Source: JBBRCE01 sp038205115 (GTDB lineage Bacteria; Planctomycetota; Planctomycetia; Pirellulales; JBBRCE01). From it: a DNA stretch of 64,000 nucleotides. The position numbers were made by a program, and so were the translations under genes. Shown here one piece after another: positions 44,553-53,793 of the stretch. The stretch's first letter is position 1. The number at the start of each line of letters is the position of its first letter. The notes beneath the pieces were generated by a model that worked only from the letters and a program-made list of their open reading frames with translations, was not told where the DNA came from and did not search any database. The stretch is taken from the NCBI GenBank assembly GCA_038205115.1, contig JBBRCE010000024.1, positions 6,151 through 70,150 of the forward strand, in the 5' to 3' direction.

Positions 44553-46079
44553 ATGTCAACGTTTCGCACACGCAGACAGTTTTTGCAATCGGCGGGCGCG
44601 GCCAGCGCTGCCATCGGCATGAGCGAATTGGGATTTCTGGACGCGTTACCTCGCGTCTCGGCGGCCGAAGCGCAGCCGCAGTTGCCATCGTTGCAGTCTG
44701 GCGGCGATGTGCTGGCGCTGGTCAAAACCATTGAAGACACGCCGCGAGAAAAGTTGCTCGAGGAGATTGCCGCGCGGATTCGTCGTGGCGTCAGTTATCG
44801 AGAAATCGTCGCCGCGCTATTGTTGGCCGGCGTCAGGAACGTCCGCCCGCGCCCCGTGGGTTTTAAGTTTCACGCGGTGCTGGTCGTCAACTCGGCGCAT
44901 TTGGCCAGCATTTCTTCGCCCGACGAACACCGTTGGTTGCCGATTTTTTGGGCGCTGGATTCTTTCAAAGACGCGCAAGCGCAAGAAGTCAAAGCGTCGC
45001 ATTGGACTCTGCCGGCCGTAGACGAAGCGGCCGTTCCGCCGGCGCATAAGGCGGCCAACGCTTTTAAACAGGCGATGGACAATTGGGACGAAGCGGCCGC
45101 CGATGTTGCCATCACCGGTCTGGTTCGCACCGCCGGCATGCACGAAATTTACGAACTGCTGTTTCGCTATGGCTGCCGCGACTTCCGCGACATTGGCCAC
45201 AAAGCCATTTACGTTGCCAACAGTTTGCGAACGCTGGCTTGCGTCGGCTGGGAATACGCCGAGCCGGTGTTGCGATCGGTCACACTGGCGCTGCTGGAGC
45301 ACGAAGGCGACAATCCGGCCAAACGCGACGGCGCGCCCGACCAGGCGGGCCGGCGTAACTTGGAGCGGATTGGCAAAATCCAACTGGCGGATCGTACGTC
45401 CGCGGCGGACGATGCCGTCACGCGTGACATGCTAGACGCCTTGCGCGATGGCAGCCATGACGCGGTTTGCGATAAAACCGTGGAACTGCTGAATCGCGGC
45501 GTGGCCGTGCAATCGCTGTGGGATGCGCTGCATGTGGGCGCCGGCGAACTGCTGATGCGCCAGCCTGGCATTGTTGGTCTGCACGCGGTGACCAGCACAA
45601 ATGCGCTGCATTACGCATTCCGGACCGCCGCCGATGAATCGACCCGACGGTTGCTGCTGCTGCAAAACGCCGCGTTTCTGCCGCAATTTCGCGCGGCCAT
45701 GCAAGAACGCGGCAAGCTCGACGCGGTTCGGCTGGATGATCTTCAACCGTTCGAGCAACCCGCCGCGGGCGAGGCGGCCATCAAAGACATCTTTGCCGAG
45801 ATCAGCAAAGATCGCCTGTCGGCGGCGAAAAAAGTGCTGGCCTATGCCACGGCCAATCCGCAGCCCAAGCAACTGATCGACATGGCACGGGTACTGGTCT
45901 TTCTCAAAGGCAACAACGCGCACGATTACAAATTCAGTTCCGCGCTGTTGGAAGATTATTCGCAAATCTCGAGCGGCTGGCGGCAACGCTACTTGGCATC
46001 CGGCGTCTTCAACTTGCGTGGCAGCGGCGATTCGGACAACCCGCTAACCCAACGCACCCGCGCGGCGCTGCAAAGCTAA
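44553..46079 (+). CDS. Tat-exported protein of unknown function
   Basis: A 508-residue protein with GGAG before the ATG. The N-terminus has a twin-arginine signal (RTRRQFLQSAGAASAAIGM) ending near VSAAEA, so it should be exported folded, often a sign of a cofactor. The mature chain is mostly helical, with many His (for example HALHVGAG-like text ALHVGAGELLMRQPG, and VTSTNALHYAFRTAADE). I recognise no family. It could be a haem- or metal-containing enzyme, but no ligand motif such as CxxCH is present. It stands alone between divergent and same-strand neighbours. Confidence 0.75.
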   Translation: MSTFRTRRQFLQSAGAASAAIGMSELGFLDALPRVSAAEAQPQLPSLQSGGDVLALVKTIEDTPREKLLEEIAARIRRGVSYREIVAALLLAGVRNVRPRPVGFKFHAVLVVNSAHLASISSPDEHRWLPIFWALDSFKDAQAQEVKASHWTLPAVDEAAVPPAHKAANAFKQAMDNWDEAAADVAITGLVRTAGMHEIYELLFRYGCRDFRDIGHKAIYVANSLRTLACVGWEYAEPVLRSVTLALLEHEGDNPAKRDGAPDQAGRRNLERIGKIQLADRTSAADDAVTRDMLDALRDGSHDAVCDKTVELLNRGVAVQSLWDALHVGAGELLMRQPGIVGLHAVTSTNALHYAFRTAADESTRRLLLLQNAAFLPQFRAAMQERGKLDAVRLDDLQPFEQPAAGEAAIKDIFAEISKDRLSAAKKVLAYATANPQPKQLIDMARVLVFLKGNNAHDYKFSSALLEDYSQISSGWRQRYLASGVFNLRGSGDSDNPLTQRTRAALQS

Positions 46080-46219
46080 CCGTTCGAGTATCGCTACTGC
46101 TAGCATCACCAAACTCGAATTGCGGTTCGCACCAATTGACGCGCCGCGCGGAGCGCGGGCATACTGCTGGGCAGGATCGGCGTGGGCAACGTTTGCCCGC
46201 GCGGCCAGGGAGGGTCAAT

Positions 46220-47386
46220 ATGCTCGTCGTGCCAGCGCTCGAACGGTTCGCATCTTTCGGGCGGCATTATCTTGCGCCGCGCGTGGCGGCCGCGTTTGAT
46301 CGCCACCCGCTGCCCAGTAAAGATCCCGAGGCGCGGCGACTGATTCGCACGCACTGCCCACGTTCGCCCGGCGTTTACGGGATGCTGGATGCCGATGGCC
46401 GGCTGATATACGTCGGCAAGAGCAAACAATTGCGCGCGAGACTGCTGAGCTATTTTTACGGTGCCGACGATGATAAATCGCGGCGGATTCTCAAGCACAC
46501 GGCCGAAATTCTCTGGGAACCGGGGCCGCACGAATTTGCCGCCCTGGTGCGCGAGTTGGAATTGATTCAGCGTTGGCGACCGCGATTCAACGTGCAAGGT
46601 CAACCGGGCCGGCGACGGAGCGTTTATTTGTGTTTGGGCCGCGCGCCGGCGGCCCAAGCGTTCGTGGCGCGCGAACCAACGGCCAGCGCCGTGGCGCAGT
46701 TTGGTCCCATGCGCGGCAATCGACGATTGGTGGATGCCACGCGCCGCGTCAACGATTTGTTCCAACTCCGCGATTGTCCGGAAAAACGCACGATGCAATT
46801 CGCCGATCAAGGCGAGTTGTTTCCGGTGCTACGTCAGCCGCCGTGCATTCGTTTCGATATCGGCAATTGCACCGCACCCTGCGCGGCCGAAGTTTCGCGA
46901 GCGCAGTACGGATTGCAGTTGCGTGAGGTGAGCGAGTTTTTAAATGGCGGCAACCAGCGATTGGATCTGCTCGAACAGCAAATGTATGCGGCGTCGGCGG
47001 CCAGACAATTCGAGCGCGCCGCGGCCCTGCGCGACGTCTGGCAATCGCTGGCCTGGTTGTCCGATTCGTTGCAGCGGCTACGGCAAGTGCGAGAGCGGTT
47101 TCATTTCATTTACCCACTCAGCGAACCGGGCAAACCCAAGCTGTGGTATTTTATCCGTGCGGGCCGCGTGGTGGCCGCTTGCCGCGCGCCGGGCGGACGT
47201 CGCGCGGCCGAACGGGCCGAGCGATTGCTCGACGAGGTTTACTGTCAGCAAGCCGAACCGGCGGAAACCACGCTGGCGGAGCAGGTGCTGTTGACGTCGT
47301 CTTGGTTTCGCAAATTTCCGGAAGAGTTCGCCAAAGTGTTCTCTCCCGACGCCGCGCGGTTAAAATGCAGTCGCTCAGTCGATTGA
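46220..47386 (+). CDS. UvrC N-terminal-half nuclease (GIY-YIG), no C-terminal half
   Basis: A 388-residue protein; start at MLVVPALER with AGGGAGGG 6 bases upstream. A GIY-YIG domain has GVYGMLDADGRLIYVGKSK, RARLLSYF and the Glu in LVRELELIQ. The UvrC Cys region follows (DCPEKRTMQF, PPCIRFDIGNCTAPC), then a UVR motif near residues 255-290 (LLEQQMYAASAARQFERAA). The RNase-H-like nuclease and HhH domains of UvrC are absent. It resembles Cho-type incision proteins, but with the UVR motif. It probably nicks DNA next to damage or elsewhere. Confidence 0.8.
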   Translation: MLVVPALERFASFGRHYLAPRVAAAFDRHPLPSKDPEARRLIRTHCPRSPGVYGMLDADGRLIYVGKSKQLRARLLSYFYGADDDKSRRILKHTAEILWEPGPHEFAALVRELELIQRWRPRFNVQGQPGRRRSVYLCLGRAPAAQAFVAREPTASAVAQFGPMRGNRRLVDATRRVNDLFQLRDCPEKRTMQFADQGELFPVLRQPPCIRFDIGNCTAPCAAEVSRAQYGLQLREVSEFLNGGNQRLDLLEQQMYAASAARQFERAAALRDVWQSLAWLSDSLQRLRQVRERFHFIYPLSEPGKPKLWYFIRAGRVVAACRAPGGRRAAERAERLLDEVYCQQAEPAETTLAEQVLLTSSWFRKFPEEFAKVFSPDAARLKCSRSVD

Positions 47387-47429
47387 GACATCGCCACTGA
47401 ATTTACCTACGATCGGCCAACGTCCCCTC

Positions 47430-48803
47430 ATGCCGCGATTGCGTTTTTCGACCGCGCCTGCCAAGCGTCGGCCACCCGGCCGCGGCGAACTGCTACGTTG
47501 GTCGCTGCTGCTACTGATTGCAGCCATCATGCTCGATCAATTGCTGCTATATGGGCTGTGGACGCCGGTGGTGGTTTCTAGCGGATCGATGGCGCCGGCG
47601 CTGCTCGGTCCACACGTCAATCTGACCTGCGCGCATTGCAACACGACGTTCGCCATTGATGCCGACGGCCTGCCACCTAGCGGCGCAGCGCTCTGCCCCA
47701 ACTGCGGCGCGCGGCAACCGCTGGGCGACGCACGGCGGCAGCGCGGCGATCGCGTGCTGGTGAACCGCGCCGCGTACGCCTGGCGTGCGCCGCGCCGCTG
47801 GGAAAGGACGGTCTTCCGGTTGCCCGATCAGCCGCAATCGATGGCCGTCAAACGCATCGTCGGCCTGCCCGGCGAGACGATCGAACTTCGCGCCGGCGAC
47901 GTCTACATCAATGGGCAGCTTGTGCAAAAAACGCTCGACGAATTCCGCCAACTAGCGGTGGAAGTTTACAACAGCCAGCACGGGATCACCGACGCCGACG
48001 GCACGCCCATCGGTTGGAACCACAATCGGCTGTGGCAATTTCATGCTGGGCATCTGACGTTCGAATCGTCGGCGGCAACGGGCGGAGATCGGGGGTTGGA
48101 GTTTCGCGGTAACCAGATCAGCGAGACGATTGCCTCGACGATTCCGCCGTCGCCTGCGTTGGGTTTGGACGAGGGCCACTTCTTGCCGCGTCAGCCACTC
48201 ACCGACGATCTGGGCTACAATCAAAACGTGCAACAGCCGCTATTCGAAGTCAGCGATTGGTTACTTGAGGGGCGGCTGAATGTCTTTGGCGAGGGCACGC
48301 TGCAAGTTATCATGCTTGGGAACCGCGGCCGAAACTTCCATCTTCAAATCGAACCGAACGAGTCGCGGTGGAAATTGTTCGGCGAGCAGTTCGGTAGGCC
48401 GCTCGCCGAAGGCATGCTGCCACGGAAGGCGTCGGACGAAAGCTGGCGGTTTTGCCTGGCGATGATTGGCGGGCAGGTGTGCGTGCAGTTTGGCGAGCAA
48501 CAACTTTTCCATTACGATTTCAAGCCTGGGCCCGCGGAATACGCGCACGCGCCGATCGTGTTTGCCCCGGACCGTGTGAGCGTGGATCTCTCGCAAATTC
48601 GTATTGCCCGCGATCTGTACTACCGCAATTCGGCTATGTCCGCCAACTTGAAGACCGGCCAGACGTTGACACTCGGCAAGAACCAATACATTGTGCTCGG
48701 GGATAACAGCGCCATCTCGGACGACAGCCGGTCCTGGCTCAGCAGTCCGTTCGTGACCCGCACGCAGTTGCTCGGTCGACCGATTTTGCTGCAGCGGCAA
48801 TGA
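47430..48803 (+). CDS. lepB: Signal peptidase I with zinc-ribbon and long beta insertion
   Basis: A 457-residue membrane protein; typical forms have 180-330. One N-terminal transmembrane helix (about residues 22-42) precedes the catalytic Ser53 in SSGSMAPAL. The general-base Lys141 is in AVKRIVGLPGE, and the last box is VLGDNSAISDDSRSWL. Between Ser53 and Lys141 sit two Cys pairs (CAHC at 67-70, CPNC at 89-92) like a zinc ribbon. Between Lys141 and the last box is an insertion of about 240 residues with beta-rich text similar to concanavalin-type folds (SWRFCLAMIGGQVCVQFGE). It cleaves signal peptides at the outer face of the inner membrane. Confidence 0.9.
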   Translation: MPRLRFSTAPAKRRPPGRGELLRWSLLLLIAAIMLDQLLLYGLWTPVVVSSGSMAPALLGPHVNLTCAHCNTTFAIDADGLPPSGAALCPNCGARQPLGDARRQRGDRVLVNRAAYAWRAPRRWERTVFRLPDQPQSMAVKRIVGLPGETIELRAGDVYINGQLVQKTLDEFRQLAVEVYNSQHGITDADGTPIGWNHNRLWQFHAGHLTFESSAATGGDRGLEFRGNQISETIASTIPPSPALGLDEGHFLPRQPLTDDLGYNQNVQQPLFEVSDWLLEGRLNVFGEGTLQVIMLGNRGRNFHLQIEPNESRWKLFGEQFGRPLAEGMLPRKASDESWRFCLAMIGGQVCVQFGEQQLFHYDFKPGPAEYAHAPIVFAPDRVSVDLSQIRIARDLYYRNSAMSANLKTGQTLTLGKNQYIVLGDNSAISDDSRSWLSSPFVTRTQLLGRPILLQRQ

Positions 48804-48846
48804 TTTTTTACCAGCGACCGTACGGTATTGTTTCGATCATGGCATC

Positions 48847-49350
48847 ATGACTCACCATCCGGCCGCCGCCAGCGACGAGCAATTGTGGGCCGAGTGCGAG
48901 GTGCGACGGTTGCGCCGATCAGGTCCGGGCGGTCAGCATCGCAACAAGGTCGAGACGGCCATCAGTCTGCGGCATTTGCCGACGGGCGTGACGGCCGAAG
49001 CCAGCGAACGCCGCAGCCAGGCCCAAAACCGGGCGATGGCGTTGTTTCGATTGCGTGTGAACCTGGCGATTGAATTACGCACGGCCATCGACGACGTCTA
49101 CCGGCCTAGCGTGCTGTGGCAGTCGCGCTGCCGCGGCGTGCTGAAAGTCAGTCCCACGAGCGACGACCTGCCGGCGCTATTGGCTGAATCGCTCGATGTG
49201 CTGGCCGCCTGCGACTTCAATCCGAAGCTTGCCGCCGAACGCTTGGGCTGTACGCCATCGCAATTGATACGCCTGCTGAAGGTCGAACCTCGCGGGCTGC
49301 AGTGGGTGAACCAACAGCGTGCACTTCGGCAACTGCACACGCTGAAATGA
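48847..49350 (+). CDS. Release-factor-like GGQ protein
   Basis: A 167-residue protein. The catalytic loop RSGPGGQHRNKVETAIS has GGQ at residues 28-30, and SERRSQAQNRAMALFRL matches the second half of the class I release-factor domain. It lacks the codon-recognition domain. After about residue 90 the C-terminus (CDFNPKLAAERLGCTPSQL) reads as a helix-turn-helix, unlike ArfB's basic tail. It is probably a peptidyl-tRNA hydrolase of the RF-H/PrfH-like group with unknown target. It lies 43 bases after the signal peptidase gene. Confidence 0.8.
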   Translation: MTHHPAAASDEQLWAECEVRRLRRSGPGGQHRNKVETAISLRHLPTGVTAEASERRSQAQNRAMALFRLRVNLAIELRTAIDDVYRPSVLWQSRCRGVLKVSPTSDDLPALLAESLDVLAACDFNPKLAAERLGCTPSQLIRLLKVEPRGLQWVNQQRALRQLHTLK

Positions 49351-49400
49351 GGCGCGCTGCGCGATTTGATCGGCCACGCTGCAACCGCATCCAGCAGCGT

Positions 49401-50471
49401 TCACTGGCCGCGAAGCGTTTGCGCATGCCGCTGAAACTGCTCAAGCCAGGCCCATTGCAGGCGGTCGGCTTTTTCGGACGATTGTTGCAGTTGCTCCAGC
49501 GGCCGCCCCCAGTAGAAGCTGATCCAACCGCAGGCCAGCGGCTTGGATTTTTCGACAAACTCCAGCAACTCGCCCGCCGAACATTCCATCGGAAACATTT
49601 CTTCCACAATCAGCGGCTTGCCCAGCGCGTAATGCTTAAGTGTGGACAGATCTTGATCGAGCTTGCCGCTCTTCGGATAGAGATGCACGCTCATGTAATC
49701 GACTTCGGGCGCAACGCCCTTGAGCATCTGTTGATTGGGGAGTGGCAACAGGCCGACGGTCACCAGACGCCGCGGATCTTGTTGGTGAATGGCGTCGACC
49801 AACATGTGCGTCCAGGCGCGCCAGACATCGGCCGGGTGGCGGTCGCCAGCGTCCAGCGCAATGTGCTGCAGATAATGAAAGCCACCCAGTTCGGCCGGAT
49901 GCACCCACTGGCCGGGCTTAAGTTTGCTGCCCATCACCGGCTCGTTGATCAGATCGAAATTTAGCACGCCGGGCCTGCCGGCGCAACGTTTGGCAACGGC
50001 GCGCCAGAACGCGGCTTGCGCGGCCCAGCGCTGGTTTTCTTCGAGCCCGGCATACCAGGCCGGCTCGTCTGTCAGCCGATAACAGGCTAAACCGGTGATA
50101 TCCAGATACAGTTCCAACTCTTCGGCCAGCGCGACGAGTTTTTCGAGTCGCGCCAGCGAAGCCTCGTTGGGCCGATCGGCCGCGTCCATGAACTTGCCAA
50201 ACTGTAGATGCACGCGGACAACATTCGCGCCGAGCCTTTTCATCGTGCGAAAATCTGCAGCAACGGTCTGCCACTCGGCGTCCCAGTAGTCTTCGATCAA
50301 CCGCAGTTTATAATCGCGATCGTAATTGAACCCCCAGGGCGTAAAGCGCTGTTGCGACTTGGCCAGCACAAAACCACGGCCGTCTTTTGAAATGGCAATT
50401 GGCTCTACGGCCGCAGCCGAAGAGGCGAACGCCGCTAGCGTGATCAGGCAGACGATGATCCGTACGCGCAT
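49401..50471 (-). CDS. Secreted GH5-like glycoside hydrolase
   Basis: A 356-residue protein with GGAG before the ATG. A signal peptide (MRVRIIVCLITLAAFASSAA) ends near residue 21. The TIM barrel has FTPWGFNYDRDY, GANVVRVHLQFGKF, the acid/base Glu in LNFDLINEPVMGS, and the nucleophile Glu region KPLIVEEMFPME. These fit clan A hydrolases such as cellulases or mannanases. The substrate is unknown. It is the last of three closely spaced minus-strand genes with a sulfatase and a cytochrome c, which suggests work on an external polysaccharide. Confidence 0.8.
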   Translation of the reverse strand: MRVRIIVCLITLAAFASSAAAVEPIAISKDGRGFVLAKSQQRFTPWGFNYDRDYKLRLIEDYWDAEWQTVAADFRTMKRLGANVVRVHLQFGKFMDAADRPNEASLARLEKLVALAEELELYLDITGLACYRLTDEPAWYAGLEENQRWAAQAAFWRAVAKRCAGRPGVLNFDLINEPVMGSKLKPGQWVHPAELGGFHYLQHIALDAGDRHPADVWRAWTHMLVDAIHQQDPRRLVTVGLLPLPNQQMLKGVAPEVDYMSVHLYPKSGKLDQDLSTLKHYALGKPLIVEEMFPMECSAGELLEFVEKSKPLACGWISFYWGRPLEQLQQSSEKADRLQWAWLEQFQRHAQTLRGQ

Positions 50472-50515
50472 AGTAGGCTGCTCCGGACAACGGGTTTAAC
50501 GGCGGATTTCAGCAT

Positions 50516-51814
50516 TTATTTTTTGGCCTCGCTGCCGACTTCGCTGGCGCCGGGCAGCAGTTTGGCGGCCGCTTCTTCCGGCGGGCGATCGAGAATTAAG
50601 AACGAAAACAAATCGACCAACTCGGCCGATTTGAGTTGCTTCTCGACGCCTTCAGGCATCAGCGAGAGTTTGCTGACGTGCGATTCTTCGATGTCGTCAC
50701 GAACGATGGTTTCGACTTTGCCGCCTGCGAGCCTGAGCACCAACCGCTGCGGGCTGTCTTCGGTTAACAGTCCGGTCAGCACGCGGCCGTCGGTGGTTTG
50801 AATATCAACCGCCTGAAATGCGGCACCGATCACCAAACTGGGGTCCAGCACATTGGACAGCAATTGCTCGTACGAGGCGCGGCCGTTGGCTGTAATTTCC
50901 GGGCCGACGTCCTGGCCTTCGCCATAAATCTTGTGGCACTGGCCGCAGAGCCTGTTGAAGACCAGCCGGCCGCTTTTTGGGTTGCCCACCGGCGTGGTTT
51001 TGAGCAGTTGACGCACCTGCGCGATCACAACCTCGCGCTGTGGATTGCGATCTTTGCGAACGGTGCCCCAGTGGCGTTTGATGATGTCCAGCGAGGCGGC
51101 GTCTTTGGTCTCGATCAGTTTGCGAATTTGATTCACTCCGAGCGCCGACGTGGGAATTTTGTCGGCGTCGATGGCGGCCAATAATTGCTGGCTCCAGGCT
51201 GGACGTTGGGTCAGAACTTCGATGGCTCGGGGTTGCAAATCGGCTTCCAGAGTGGCGTAACTGTTGAGCAGTATCGGCGCAATCTGGGCCTGGTCGCACT
51301 TGCCGAGCGAAGCAATCAACTTGCCGCGCAGCTCGACGGAGTTGTCTTTGGAATCCGCCAACGTTTTTTTTAACAGTGGCAGCACAGCCGGATCGCCGGC
51401 CGAGAGTAACGCTTGGGCCGCGCGTAGCCGAAGATCGGCCGTTGCAGCCGTGTCGACCAGCATCCGCCTCGCGGCCGTTGACGCTGTCGGGTTTTGCCAA
51501 TGCGCGGCCAGCAGCACGGCATCCGCGTGCAGCGGATGTCCCGCGTCGAGCAGAGCCGGCTTGAGCAGCGCGTCCAAACGCGGTTCGATGATCTTGAGCT
51601 GATCGGCCGACAGCTCGCGGCTTTCCAGCTTGCCGGCGATAATCTGCAAACAATCGCGGGCCGAGTTGGGCTCGCCGGTTCGATCATTCAGCAGGATTTC
51701 CAGCAGCGAAATCATCGTCGCCGTATCGTCGGCAGCCCTGACTCGTTTGGCGCAGGTTGGCGCGCAAACGAGCACGGCGACCAGACTCAACGCTAAAGCT
51801 GACTTCCAGCGCAT
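50516..51814 (-). CDS. Secreted planctomycete-type cytochrome c with HEAT-like repeats
   Basis: A 432-residue protein starting at MRWKSALAL (51814). A signal peptide precedes about 250 residues of helical, HEAT-like text. The C-terminal part is a c-type domain with the single haem site CGQCHK, and then SYEQLLSNVLDPSLVIGAAF, TTDGRVLTGLLTEDS and a terminal DLFSFL helix, the layout of the haem-binding domain common in Pirellula-type proteins. Here the usual N-terminal dehydrogenase propeller is missing. It lies 66 bases after the sulfatase and 44 bases before the glycosidase. Confidence 0.85.
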   Translation of the reverse strand: MRWKSALALSLVAVLVCAPTCAKRVRAADDTATMISLLEILLNDRTGEPNSARDCLQIIAGKLESRELSADQLKIIEPRLDALLKPALLDAGHPLHADAVLLAAHWQNPTASTAARRMLVDTAATADLRLRAAQALLSAGDPAVLPLLKKTLADSKDNSVELRGKLIASLGKCDQAQIAPILLNSYATLEADLQPRAIEVLTQRPAWSQQLLAAIDADKIPTSALGVNQIRKLIETKDAASLDIIKRHWGTVRKDRNPQREVVIAQVRQLLKTTPVGNPKSGRLVFNRLCGQCHKIYGEGQDVGPEITANGRASYEQLLSNVLDPSLVIGAAFQAVDIQTTDGRVLTGLLTEDSPQRLVLRLAGGKVETIVRDDIEESHVSKLSLMPEGVEKQLKSAELVDLFSFLILDRPPEEAAAKLLPGASEVGSEAKK

Positions 51815-51880
51815 GGTATCAACTCGCAAACCAAGCGACCTCAACCTGACCACGCCATCGCCGCAGGTGATAAACGGGCG

Positions 51881-53458
51881 TCACGACTTGGGCTTTGGCA
51901 GAGATTCGGGGGGATCGACCGCGGGTACTTTCAGTTCCCCCCGTAGCTTGCTGAGTTGCGACTCCAGTTGCTTGCGGGTTTCGGCGTAGCTGGGATCGTT
52001 GAAGACGTCTTTCATTTCATGCGGGTCGCTGTTCAGATCGAACATTTCCCAATAGGCGAATTCCGGCTCATAAAAATGCACCAGCTTGTAGCGATCGGTG
52101 ATCACGCCGTACTGGCGGGCAACATTGTGCGGGCCCGGCCGCTCGTAGTAGTGGTAGTAAAAGCCCTTGCGCCAGTCGTCGGGCGTGTGGCCTGCGAGAA
52201 TTGGGCGCAGGCTTTTGCCCTGCATGTCGGGCGGGATTTTCTGCCCCGCGGCATCCAGCAGGGTTTCGGCAAAGTCGAGATTGGAAACAATGTCTTTATT
52301 GACGCTGCCGGGCTTCGTCACACCGGGCCAACGCACGAGCAGCGGCGCGCGGAGCGATTCTTCGAAAATCCAACGCTTGTCGAACCAGCCATGCTCGCCC
52401 AGATAAAAGCCTTGGTCGGACGAGTAGACCACAATCGTGTTGTCGGTCAGTTTTTCGTCGTCGAGATATTGCAGGAGTTTGCCCACACTTTCATCTACGG
52501 ACTTCAGGCAACCGAGGTAGTCGTGCATGTAGCGGTTGTATTTCCAGCGGACCAGATCGTCGCCTTGGAGATTTGCCTGGCGAAACTTTTCGTTTCGCGG
52601 CTCGTAGTAGGCGTTCCAGACTTTGAGTTGCTGTTCGTCGAGACCCGCGTGTTTGTCCAACTTGAGGTCGTGCGCCGTCATGGTCTTGGCGATCGTCATA
52701 TCCTGTTTTTTTTCGGCCTTGCCGCGACCCGAGTAATCATCCAGCAGCGAATCCGGCGCGGGGTAAACGCGATCGGCATCAAAATCCAAATACTTGAGGT
52801 TTGGTTCCCAGGAGCGATGCGGCGCCTTGTGTTGGCACATCAGCAAAAACGGTTTGGATTTGTCTCGCTGTTTCAACCAGTCCAAACTGTACTCGGTAAT
52901 CAGATCGGTCACGTAACCTTCTCGCTTGGTATTTTTACCGTTGCGAACCATCGGCGGGTTGTAGTACTGGCCTTGGCCCGGCAGGATGTCCCAAAAATCG
53001 AAACCCGTCGGATCGGAGACCAAATGCCATTTGCCGATCATGGCCGTCTGATAGCCGGCCGCTTGTAGCAGCTTGGGCATGGTCTGTTGCGAACCATCGA
53101 AGCGACCGCGGTTGTTGTCGTAAAAACCATTGGCGTGGCTATACTTGCCCGTCATTACCACCGCTCGGCTCGGACCGCAGATTGAATTGGTGACCAGGCA
53201 GCGATCGAATCGCATGCCTTCTTTGCCGATGCGGTCGATGTTGGGCGTCTCGATCAGCTTGCGCGGATCGTGATAGGCGCTGATCGCCTGATACGCATGA
53301 TCGTCGGAAAAAATGAAGACGATATTCGGCGGTTGCTTGGCATCGGCCGCCACGGCTCGCGGCGTGGTCATTGGCGCGAGCAGCGCCAGCGCGATCAAAA
53401 TCAGCCAAAAGAGACGAACGGGACGGTGCCAAGAATTGCCAGGAGTTGCGGCATTCAT
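51881..53458 (-). CDS. Secreted arylsulfatase-family sulfatase
   Basis: A 525-residue protein starting at MNAATPGNSW, with a signal anchor up to about residue 37. The active site is SICGPSRAV (Cys94, converted to formylglycine by a separate enzyme) after metal residues FIFSDDHAYQ (Asp52, Asp53). TGKYSHANGFYDNN and SDQGFYLGEHGWFDKRW give the other ligands. It matches the iduronate/heparan-type sulfatases greatly expanded in planctomycetes. Substrate unknown, but it desulfates a carbohydrate. Maturation would need a formylglycine-generating enzyme, not seen here. Confidence 0.93.
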   Translation of the reverse strand: MNAATPGNSWHRPVRLFWLILIALALLAPMTTPRAVAADAKQPPNIVFIFSDDHAYQAISAYHDPRKLIETPNIDRIGKEGMRFDRCLVTNSICGPSRAVVMTGKYSHANGFYDNNRGRFDGSQQTMPKLLQAAGYQTAMIGKWHLVSDPTGFDFWDILPGQGQYYNPPMVRNGKNTKREGYVTDLITEYSLDWLKQRDKSKPFLLMCQHKAPHRSWEPNLKYLDFDADRVYPAPDSLLDDYSGRGKAEKKQDMTIAKTMTAHDLKLDKHAGLDEQQLKVWNAYYEPRNEKFRQANLQGDDLVRWKYNRYMHDYLGCLKSVDESVGKLLQYLDDEKLTDNTIVVYSSDQGFYLGEHGWFDKRWIFEESLRAPLLVRWPGVTKPGSVNKDIVSNLDFAETLLDAAGQKIPPDMQGKSLRPILAGHTPDDWRKGFYYHYYERPGPHNVARQYGVITDRYKLVHFYEPEFAYWEMFDLNSDPHEMKDVFNDPSYAETRKQLESQLSKLRGELKVPAVDPPESLPKPKS

Positions 53459-53793
53459 GTGTGTGTGAACCGGGGGTGGGCGTTGTCGATCAGTCGAGCG
53501 AGCCGCCGGCAGGCGAGTGAGCGAGTCATTCGGCACTTTGGCGGGCAACATTGGGATTGCGATTGTAAGTATTGCGCCCGGCGAACGTCCCGTCAACGTC
53601 GCGGCGCCATTTGATCTCACGCAACGGCGATCCGGCTTGCCGTGCGCGACGCCCGTTGGTCGACACCGGAAGCGTGAGAAGTTGGCGGCCCGGTGGTTAT
53701 GAAATATAGTAGTGCCACGGATCACGTCGTCCAGCGGCAGCGCGGGCTGCCGTTTTCTGCCTCGGCCCAATCTTTCTCGTGTGGAGGAGTTTC
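53459..53793. other. Divergent region between the sulfatase and SGNH genes
   Basis: About 335 bases between divergent genes. The sulfatase frame runs open across the left part, but without a start that fits the signal peptide. I see no RNA gene or repeat. Confidence 0.5.

Noticed and set aside
53459..53770. N-terminal extension of the sulfatase to 53770
   Set aside because: The added residues are Arg/Pro-rich and would bury the signal peptide; the ATG at 53458 fits a secreted sulfatase.
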